10,188 nt of DNA, from the NCBI GenBank assembly GCA_001275005.1, contig JWZX01001495.1:1-10188 (forward strand). Direction: 5' to 3'. Both the position numbers and the translations under genes were made by a program. The DNA is from Chrysochromulina tobinii (lineage: Eukaryota > Haptophyta > Prymnesiales > Chrysochromulinaceae). The notes under the pieces were generated by a model, which was given only the letters and a program-made list of their open reading frames with translations, was not told the origin of the DNA and did no database searches. Positions 1-6,184 of the stretch are shown here, piece by piece (the stretch's first letter is position 1; each line of letters begins with the position of its first letter).

Positions 1-280
1 ACCTCGTAGCTGCGTGAGTCCTCGGATACTCCCCCTCGCACCTTGCGTCCCGCCTGAAGACGTGCCGCCGACGCGCATCCCTCGTACGGCACGCGACGGC
101 GCGCAAAGTGCCAAACCCTGGGCAACACCCATGGGCGCCGCTGGTGCGCGCGCGCGCGCGCGTCGCCAAGCCTCTGCGCGTCGACGTGTGGTCCCCGCGC
201 CACGCGCGCCTCGCCTCACTTCGACCCATTATACCGGTCGGTACCGGTAAACTTGCTCTTTGTTTGCGGTTGGTTTCGAT
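1..280. other. Intergenic, no supported gene
   Basis: G+C-rich sequence at the window edge. Short open frames on both strands are Arg/Pro/Ala-rich, resemble no family I recognise, and look like products of base composition. The stretch contains an alternating CG tract near 145-163 and the first copies of a TACCGGT(A) motif at 232-249. It could include the far upstream region of the ABC transporter gene or the end of an unseen neighbour. Confidence 0.6.
145..163. repeat. Alternating CG dinucleotide tract
   Basis: An uninterrupted purine-pyrimidine alternation, almost purely CG, runs for about 19 nt. A similar tract lies at 654-668 on the other side of the foldback element. Such tracts can adopt Z-DNA and are mutation-prone. 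Whether this one has any role here is unknown. Confidence 0.85.
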
Positions 281-412
281 TACCGGTAAAAAGACACCGG
301 GGGAGCCGGGACACACACGGGACACACGGGACACGCGGATGCACAAAGGCACACGGACCACACAGACGAACCTCACAACCATCCAAACCCGATTACCGGT
401 ACCTCGAAGCAC
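281..412 (+). repeat. Left arm of the inverted repeat
   Basis: This arm pairs with 502-601. It contains a degenerate minisatellite of GGGACAC(AC)n units around 308-334, followed by a GCACAAAGGCACAC block. Relative to the right arm it carries insertions of 9 nt (near 355-363) and 23 nt (371-393). Confidence 0.85.
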
Positions 413-501
413 CTAGAACGGCGCGTAGACTTGGTCGCGTAGGTATTGGGATGTCGCGCTCACCAGCCTTCCGTTGTGTAGTTTGATGACCAATTTTCCA
501 A

Positions 502-601
502 CGTGCTCAAGTACCGGTATTCGTCTGTGTGCCTTTGTGCGTCCGCGTGTCCCGAGTGTCCCGTGTGTGTCCCGGCTCCCCCCGGTGTCTTTTTACCGGT
601 A
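502..601 (-). repeat. Right arm of the inverted repeat
   Basis: This is the reverse complement of the left arm, and the more compact of the two. The TACCGGTA at 512-519 directly abuts the block that pairs with left-arm position 370. Either this compact arm is closer to the ancestral state or it has suffered deletions. Confidence 0.85.
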
Positions 602-653
602 TTTGGATTTGAGGAAACTGTTTGAGATTTGGCGGAGATTGCATCGGTCGCTC

Positions 654-668
654 CGCGCGCGCGCGCGC
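654..668. repeat. Alternating CG dinucleotide tract
   Basis: A 15-nt CG alternation lies about 85 nt upstream of the ABC transporter start codon. It is similar to the tract at 145-163 outside the other end of the foldback element. It may be a promoter-proximal Z-DNA-prone segment or simple sequence expansion. Confidence 0.8.
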
Positions 669-753
669 CGTCTCCGCAAAAACGCTTTGTGAATTCCCTG
701 ACCTTCGCACGCCGCAAGTGTGTGGTCGACTCGACCACTAGACGCGCCCCCTG

Positions 754-3700
754 ATGACTTTGGCGATGGGTCACGACCTGTTCACCTGGCTTGCGGTTGC
801 AGGGCTATCGCTTGCGGTTTTGGCGTGTATAGCAGCCGTATGGAGCCGGTCGGTCCGCGAAGCATATTTGCTCTCGCCACGACGACGAGCGCCTCTCCAC
901 CTGCAGGAGTCGCTCGTCACCTCCACTGTCGTGCAGACGAGCGGCACGACTGCCCTCGTCCCGGACGTGAGCTCCTCGGTCCCTCACAGTGCACTCGTGG
1001 GCTTCGTTCAAGCCGCCGTCGCCGCAGAGCTCTGCGCGTTTGCTTTCGGAAGTGCTAGAGTCGAGGCCGCGATGAGGGCTGGGGCGTTTGCCATCCTGGC
1101 CATCGCGCTGGAAGTCGAGTACGGGCAACGCCTGGCGACCATTGAGGGTCCCTTGGAATGTGCCCTCTGGCGTGCTCGTGCAGCTATGCGCTGCGCCACT
1201 GCGATCGTGCTCAGCGTTGCACGTCTCTGGCCAGCATCGGCCGATGAAGAGAATGATGCAGCGCCCTCGATAGAGACGCTCGGGCTAGGTGTGCTGGCAG
1301 CGGCAATCGCGCTCGCGCTCGCTCTTTCGTTGCTTCGCGGACCACCGGTACTGCTCGAGGCGCCAGCACCTGTGATGCCGATGCGGAATGCGTGGGTGCT
1401 CCCCAAACTCCTCTTCACGTGGTGGTGGCCCCAGGTGTGGCGGATCGTTCGCGTGGATCGACGGAGCAATCGCGAGGAGGGCGAGCCGCTGGCAGTGGAT
1501 GATCTACCGCAGTTGGACCCCAAACAGATGGCCGCTGCCTGCTGGCAGGCTGCTTCAGACGTGCGCGAGCGCCGTGTGCGTTCCAAGGCGCGCCACCCAT
1601 CTTTACTGCCTGAACTTTGGAAGGTGGGCTGGGCCGAGGCGTCGCTGATGATGGTATGGTCGTCCTTTGGACTTGTTGCAAACTACTTTGCCCCGATTGG
1701 GATGCTCGGTCTCATTGCATACGTGGATACCTTCACTGGAGGGCCTATTGAGCCTCGTGCCTATGCGTATGGGTTGCTGGTGGCGCTCGGGCCGTTGGTG
1801 GCGACGGTGGGCGATGTGCACACGTTCAACATCGGCTGGGTGCTTGCCACGAAGATGCGAGCTTACCTGACACATGCCGTATCCGAAAAGGCGCTTACCC
1901 TCGATGCCGCCGCCACGGACCAGACTGTTGGCCAGATGTCCAACCTGCTGAGCGTCGATGCCAACAATGTCGTCCAGTTCTGTCCGTTCGCCTCTTGGCT
2001 ATGGCTCGAAGGGGTGCAGCTGCTGGGCACGCTGGGCGTCCTGTACTACATCCAGGGCGTCGCAGCGATGGGCGGACTCGCCGTCTGTCTTCTAGCCTTC
2101 CCTCTCAACGCCGTGGTCTTGCGCTGGATCGAGGTGCTCCAGGAGCGCCTCATGAAGCAGAAGGACGCGCGGATGGCGTTGGTGAGCGAGGCTGTGACGG
2201 CCATACGAACAGTGAAACTCAACGGCTGGGAGCCAGAGTTTGAAGGGCGGATTGCCAAGCTGCGAGCGCAGGAGGTCCGCACCCTGCTGCGCCTTCAAAA
2301 GCTCGAAGCGATCACCTCCACAATGTGGCTCACCACCCCGACAATCGCCGCCGTCGCCTCCTTTCTGATTAAGTCTCTCTGGTTGGGCGAGTCCATCTCT
2401 GCCGCTGAGGGCTTCACTTCGCTGACACTCTTCCAGCTCCTGTCAGTTTCGCTCAACTTCTTACCGGATGTCATCAACATGGCGATCCAAGCCAACGTCG
2501 GACTGCGCCGCGTCAGTCGCTTTCTCAATCTGCCAGACGTAGACGGTCGCGCTCCTCCGGAGGCTCTTCGGATGCCGCCGGGCGCGGCGGCAATCCGAAA
2601 CGGCTCGTTCCAATGGAAGCAGCCGCCACCGTCCGAGCAGAAGGCCAAGTCGATGTCCAGTATATGGTGCTGCTGGCAAGCGGCCGCGGCGGCTGATGAT
2701 GATGACTCGGAGGCACCGAATGAGAACAGCAAGCCAAATCGGGATGGAGCAGCTGGCGGTGAAGATGAGGCCGGCCTCGGCGTCGAGCCGCTGGTGATCC
2801 ACGGCGGCGGCCCGAGGAAGTTTGGCGTGGATCTCTTGGAAGCAGCTCGATCGGGTGGCGAGGGCGTTGCTGGCGTCGAAGAGGGTTCGGCGCCGCCGAT
2901 AGAGGGCTACACTGCGACTGCGGCACCGAGTGGTGGCTTCCAGCTGCGAGGAGTCGATCTTCATCTGGCTCCTAACAAGCTGACGGTGGTGTACGGCCCC
3001 ACAGGCAGCGGCAAGTCGACGCTCCTCTCGGCGCTTCTCGGCGACTGTCCTGCGACGGCCGGCGCGGTGGCGATGAACGGCCGCGCGTCATACTGCCCCC
3101 AAAAGGCTTGGGTCGCGAACGCCACGTTGCGCGACAATGTGCTCTTCGGCCAGCCGTTTGAACAGAACCGATACGACCAGGTCATTGAGGCGTGCGCGTT
3201 ACGCTCCGACATTGCCCAGCTGCCCAAGGGCGACCTGACAGAGATTGGAGAACGCGGTGTCAACCTCTCCGGAGGGCAGCAGCAGCGAGTCAACCTCGCG
3301 CGCGCATGCTACTCACGCGCCTCCATTGTGATTCTCGACGACGTCCTCTCCGCCGTCGACGCTCACGTGGGTGCGCACATCTTCGAGCGCTGCATCCTCG
3401 GCTGGCTGGGCGGCCGGACGCGTGTGCTCGTCTCGCACGCCGTGGCGCTCACGATGGCGCGTGCAGATTCGGTGGTCGTCGTCAAGCTCGGCCGCGTGGT
3501 CGCCCAAGGTCCCCCGACTTCCACGCACCCCGAGATCATGAGCCTCGCCTCGTTTTCGCCTTCGTCATCTCCCGTGGTCCCGCGACGCACCCTGCCGTCT
3601 GCGTCGCCTGCGGCAAAAACAGCACCGGTTCCGAGCGGGGGGGCGCCGTCCGCGGCCATTGTTAGCACGGCTGCCGCATCCAGTGGCACGGCCGCCGCAA

Positions 3701-5670
3701 CAAGTATCAACAGCGGCACAGCGGGCGGCAAGATCATCAAAAAGGAGGAGCGTGCAAAGGGCGCAGCGAAGCTCAAGATCTACGTCGTGTATCTGAGGGC
3801 GGCGGGCGGCCTGTGGTTTGCGCTGGGGTTCTGCCTGCTCCTCGCCGTCTACTCGTCTCTCAATCCAGTCCAGAGCGTCGCTCTTAAGCAGTGGATGCAA
3901 GAGATGGAGGTCGAGGGTGCCCCGATCAGCAGTGGGAGGGTACTACGCGCATGCGGCCTCTACGTGGCCGCGGCGTGCGGCTTTGTCTTCATCACCCTCT
4001 GCCGAAACGTGCTGCTGCCATACGCGTCAGTGCGCGCCTCGCGAGGGCTGCATGGCGGCATGATGCACGCGGTGCTGCGTGCACGCATCTCGTGGTTTGA
4101 GGCGACACCCGTCGGCCGGATCCTCAACCGCTTCTCTTCGGACATTTCGGCCATCGATCAGAAGGTGGCCTACCAGTTCAAAGACACGATTGGGACGCTC
4201 TTCAACTGTCTGTCCATTGCCCTCGTGTGCTTCCTCGGATCGAGTGAGCTCGCCTCCCAGCTCGTCGTCCTCGCCGCCGTCGCCTCGGCTTGGGTGATCT
4301 CTTACGCTGTCTTCCGGCAATACCGCATCGCTGCACGCGAGCTGAAGCGTCTCGAGTCGGTGACAAAATCGCCGCTGCTCGCCTTCTTTTCGGAGATGAT
4401 CTCGGGTGCGGCGGTGGTGCGCGCCTTTGGCGACGAGACGCGCACCCTCGACCTCGCCGACACCAAGGTCAACGACGCCAACCGGACGCTCTACTACCTC
4501 TGGTGCACCAACCAATGGCTACGTATTTCCATGAACGCGATAGGCTCGCTCGTCACGACCGCTGTCGTCGCGACGGTACTCTGGCAAGGAGCCCAGCTCA
4601 ACGGCGGCGACGCTGGGCTCACGCTCAGCTATGCGACGCAGTTCACGCAGGCGATCATGTGGCTCTTCCGCATCTACACGCAGCTCGAGGTCTCCATGAA
4701 TGACGTTGAGCGGGTCGACGAGTACACAAGCACGCTACCGACTGAACAGTATGATGCGTCGCCACACTATGCCGGCGCGGAGGCCACGAAAGAGGCCAAT
4801 CATCCTAGCGGCGCTCATCGCGCTGCCGCGCTCTCCTCCTCGTGGCCCGCGGACGGCGCCATCGAGTTCCGCAACGTGCGCCTGCAGTACGCCTCCGCCA
4901 ACGAGCCTGTCTTCTCTTCGCTCTCGTTCCGCGTTGCGCCGCGCCAACGCGTGGGGGTTGTGGGCCGTACGGGTGCAGGCAAGTCGAGCCTCACCGTCGC
5001 CCTCTTCCGTGCCGTGGAGCTCTCGGGCGGCTCGATCACCATCGATGGCATCGATCACCGCCACGTCGACCTCGGTCGGCTTCGCCGCTCGTTGTCCATC
5101 ATACAGCAAGAGCCCGTCCTCTTCCAGGGCACCGTGCGCTACAATATGGCGCCGGTGGGCAAGCACACCGACGAGGAGCTTTGGCACGCCCTCGAGCGCG
5201 CGGGTCTGGCACCCAAGATCCGTTCACTTGTTGGGGGCCTGGCGTTCGAGGTGGCCGAGGGCGGCTCCAATTTTTCGGCCGGCGAGCGGCAACTGCTCTG
5301 CATGGCGCGCGCTCTGCTGCGGCGTACGTCGGTACTTGTGATGGACGAGGCGACCGCAAGCGTCGACCACGCCACGGATGCGCGCATCCAAGAGATGGTG
5401 AAGCGTGACTTCCGTGGAAACACGACTGTCTTCACTGTGGCGCACCGGCTCAATACGGTGGTGTTCTACGATCGAATCCTGATGCTGAGTCAGGGGAGTG
5501 TGCTCGAGTACGCGCCGCCGCTGGAGCTCCTGACGACGGCGGAGGGCGCATTCCGCAAGCTCGCCGAGGAGAGCGGCGACCTCGAGGGGCTCATGCAGGC
5601 TGCGCGCGAATCGGCTGCCGACACGGGTGTTGTTGTAGAACAGAATTCATCGTGGATAAGTGTTGACTAA
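754..5670 (+). CDS. ABC transporter, subfamily C (MRP-like), full-length
   Basis: An ATP-driven membrane transporter of the ABCC/MRP type. The family exports or sequesters conjugated organic anions, xenobiotics or metal-thiol complexes; the substrate here is unknown. Order: about five hydrophobic segments (roughly 8-194) resembling TMD0; the conserved lead WVLPKLLFTWWWP; TMD1 (about 290-600); NBD1; a Ser/Ala/Pro-rich linker (about 915-1005); TMD2 (about 1009-1330) with GRILNRFSSD; NBD2. NBD1 has Walker A 748-756 (K754), signature LSGGQ 838-842, Walker B ending DD at 862-863 and H895. The Asp at 863 replaces the catalytic Glu, as is usual in ABCC NBD1. NBD2 has Walker A 1404-1412, signature FSAGE 1507-1511, Walker B with E1532 and H1564, so one competent and one degenerate ATP site are expected. 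About 100 low-complexity residues (623-726) separate the A-loop W621 from Walker A. The gene is intronless. An in-frame stop lies at 739-741; Met1 is the first ATG but Met5 (766) has the better Kozak context. Confidence 0.96.
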   Translation: MTLAMGHDLFTWLAVAGLSLAVLACIAAVWSRSVREAYLLSPRRRAPLHLQESLVTSTVVQTSGTTALVPDVSSSVPHSALVGFVQAAVAAELCAFAFGSARVEAAMRAGAFAILAIALEVEYGQRLATIEGPLECALWRARAAMRCATAIVLSVARLWPASADEENDAAPSIETLGLGVLAAAIALALALSLLRGPPVLLEAPAPVMPMRNAWVLPKLLFTWWWPQVWRIVRVDRRSNREEGEPLAVDDLPQLDPKQMAAACWQAASDVRERRVRSKARHPSLLPELWKVGWAEASLMMVWSSFGLVANYFAPIGMLGLIAYVDTFTGGPIEPRAYAYGLLVALGPLVATVGDVHTFNIGWVLATKMRAYLTHAVSEKALTLDAAATDQTVGQMSNLLSVDANNVVQFCPFASWLWLEGVQLLGTLGVLYYIQGVAAMGGLAVCLLAFPLNAVVLRWIEVLQERLMKQKDARMALVSEAVTAIRTVKLNGWEPEFEGRIAKLRAQEVRTLLRLQKLEAITSTMWLTTPTIAAVASFLIKSLWLGESISAAEGFTSLTLFQLLSVSLNFLPDVINMAIQANVGLRRVSRFLNLPDVDGRAPPEALRMPPGAAAIRNGSFQWKQPPPSEQKAKSMSSIWCCWQAAAAADDDDSEAPNENSKPNRDGAAGGEDEAGLGVEPLVIHGGGPRKFGVDLLEAARSGGEGVAGVEEGSAPPIEGYTATAAPSGGFQLRGVDLHLAPNKLTVVYGPTGSGKSTLLSALLGDCPATAGAVAMNGRASYCPQKAWVANATLRDNVLFGQPFEQNRYDQVIEACALRSDIAQLPKGDLTEIGERGVNLSGGQQQRVNLARACYSRASIVILDDVLSAVDAHVGAHIFERCILGWLGGRTRVLVSHAVALTMARADSVVVVKLGRVVAQGPPTSTHPEIMSLASFSPSSSPVVPRRTLPSASPAAKTAPVPSGGAPSAAIVSTAAASSGTAAATSINSGTAGGKIIKKEERAKGAAKLKIYVVYLRAAGGLWFALGFCLLLAVYSSLNPVQSVALKQWMQEMEVEGAPISSGRVLRACGLYVAAACGFVFITLCRNVLLPYASVRASRGLHGGMMHAVLRARISWFEATPVGRILNRFSSDISAIDQKVAYQFKDTIGTLFNCLSIALVCFLGSSELASQLVVLAAVASAWVISYAVFRQYRIAARELKRLESVTKSPLLAFFSEMISGAAVVRAFGDETRTLDLADTKVNDANRTLYYLWCTNQWLRISMNAIGSLVTTAVVATVLWQGAQLNGGDAGLTLSYATQFTQAIMWLFRIYTQLEVSMNDVERVDEYTSTLPTEQYDASPHYAGAEATKEANHPSGAHRAAALSSSWPADGAIEFRNVRLQYASANEPVFSSLSFRVAPRQRVGVVGRTGAGKSSLTVALFRAVELSGGSITIDGIDHRHVDLGRLRRSLSIIQQEPVLFQGTVRYNMAPVGKHTDEELWHALERAGLAPKIRSLVGGLAFEVAEGGSNFSAGERQLLCMARALLRRTSVLVMDEATASVDHATDARIQEMVKRDFRGNTTVFTVAHRLNTVVFYDRILMLSQGSVLEYAPPLELLTTAEGAFRKLAEESGDLEGLMQAARESAADTGVVVEQNSSWISVD

Positions 5671-5710
5671 CGCGACTCGCGAGTCATGTTACCCATAAGT
5701 TCTGGATTTA

Positions 5711-5761
5711 TATGTGTGCAATCTGCAAATCAGACGGCACACACATAGGTAAATGTGTGCA
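5711..5761. repeat. Small palindrome and direct repeat cluster, ATGTGTGCA
   Basis: ATGTGTGCA occurs at 5712-5720 and again at 5753-5761. Between them lies GCACACACATA (5737-5747), which can pair with either copy. The cluster begins about 40 nt after the ABC transporter stop codon, so it is probably in that gene's 3' UTR. It could form two mutually exclusive hairpins in the transcript. Confidence 0.65.
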
Positions 5762-5814
5762 AAATGCCGGCAAATCCAGTGAGTCAGTCCGGTCCGAGTC
5801 TGTCGTTTCGGTCG

Positions 5815-5848
5815 CGCGGGTCCCCCCCGCCGCTCACCACACCACCGT
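5815..5848. repeat. C7 block, copy 1 (similar to 9060-9089)
   Basis: The core CGGGTCCCCCCCGC followed by CTCAC and ACACC resembles a block at about 9060-9089, with short indels. The two copies are in the same orientation on either side of the TPR/J-domain gene. The match is short and C-rich, so chance or a dispersed repeat family are both possible. Confidence 0.4.
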
Positions 5849-6109
5849 CCCTCAAAGGACGTTCCAGTTATTCATCCCACGGCTCACGCGGAGAACCCTT
5901 TCATTTCAGCCTCACACGTGGTCAGCTCACGCGACGCCTCAGCCCATGCCTAACGGTACGTAGCCTTTCCGTTCTTTGTCATGTTCCGTTTGTTCAGCCC
6001 CATCGCATTGACCCAGGGAGCTGTGAGGCCCGGCCAGCTTTGACGCATGACGCGACCGCGTCGCATTTGACGAATGGATTTGAAGCGCCTTTTTAAGTCT
6101 GTGGCGTAT

Positions 6110-6180
6110 GGTACACTGAACCCCGGTACAGGCTACACTGTGTACGCCGTACAGGCACGTTGCGCGCCACTCAGTGTACC
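6110..6180. repeat. Inverted repeat GGTACACTGA next to the TPR gene stop
   Basis: GGTACACTGA (6110-6119) is exactly complementary to TCAGTGTACC (6171-6180). The 51-nt spacer is GTAC-rich and contains the word GTACAGGC twice. The structure begins 4 nt beyond the TPR/J-domain stop codon, so it would fold in that gene's 3' UTR. It may stabilise or help process the mRNA, or be a remnant of a small transposon. No function is shown. Confidence 0.7.
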
Positions 6181-6184
6181 CTCC

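Larger units (their letters stand above)
232..601. repeat. Dispersed palindrome TACCGGTA, five full copies
   Basis: The 8-nt self-complementary word TACCGGTA occurs at 242-249, 281-288, 394-401, 512-519 and 594-601, with a seven-base partial copy at 232-238. Four of the five mark the outer and inner edges of the inverted repeat at 281-601. I noticed no full copy elsewhere in the window. It may be part of a transposon terminus, or a recurrent protein-binding palindrome in the promoter region of the downstream ABC gene. Confidence 0.85.
281..601. mobile_element. Foldback / MITE-like element with long inverted arms
   Basis: The outer part of the left arm (281-370) is the near-perfect reverse complement of 520-601. 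Both outer ends read TA then CCGGTAAAAAGACACCGG going inward. The arms differ by two substitutions, one G/C-run length change (5 versus 6) and a 9-nt insertion in the left arm near 355-363. After a further 23-nt insertion in the left arm (371-393), the homology resumes around the inner TACCGGTA copies (394-412 against 502-519). The remaining loop is about 90 nt. There is no coding capacity for a transposase. A TA at both edges next to long terminal inverted repeats is what a nonautonomous Tc1/mariner-like MITE would show. That assignment is inferred from structure alone, and a transcribed hairpin giving small RNAs is an alternative. The element ends about 150 nt before the ABC transporter start. 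Confidence 0.65.
5671..6184. other. Convergent 3' intergenic region
   Basis: The stop codons of the ABC transporter (+) and the TPR/J-domain gene (-) face each other across 514 nt. No gene is supported here; the short open frames lack recognisable protein character. The stretch holds a GTGTGC/GCACAC palindrome cluster just after the ABC stop, a seven-C block resembling one at the other side of the TPR gene, and a perfect 10-bp inverted repeat next to the TPR stop. No AATAAA signal was seen. Confidence 0.7.

Noticed and set aside
14-416. Two overlapping short plus-strand open frames at 14-250 and 108-416
   Set aside because: They are Arg/Pro-rich and low complexity, and the second runs through the inverted repeat, where its His-Thr-Arg-Asp repeats simply reflect GGGACAC units. 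No family resemblance.
281-601. CRISPR array or tRNA/rRNA explanation for the repeats
   Set aside because: There are only two long inverted copies, not evenly spaced direct repeats, and no cloverleaf or rRNA-like sequence is visible.
460-774. Minus-strand open frame of 104 codons over the foldback
   Set aside because: It encodes the mirror of the same repeat-derived peptide because the region is an inverted repeat, and it overlaps the ABC gene start. It is not a credible gene.
1008-1586. Long minus-strand open frame (192 codons) inside the ABC gene, and similar antisense frames
   Set aside because: They are antisense shadows of a G+C-rich coding region. The plus-strand frame shows full ABCC motifs.
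2692-2706. Short GAT microsatellite in the NBD1 insert
   Set aside because: It has only about four units (encoding four Asp) and is explained as part of the low-complexity insert, so it is not listed as a separate repeat.
5845-5860. Tiny hairpin CGTCC / GGACG
   Set aside because: A 5-bp stem with a 6-nt loop is expected by chance in sequence of this composition.
5712-6096. Short plus-strand open frames after the ABC stop
   Set aside because: They have Ser/Pro/Arg-rich composition with no motif, and lie in the shared 3' region of two converging genes.
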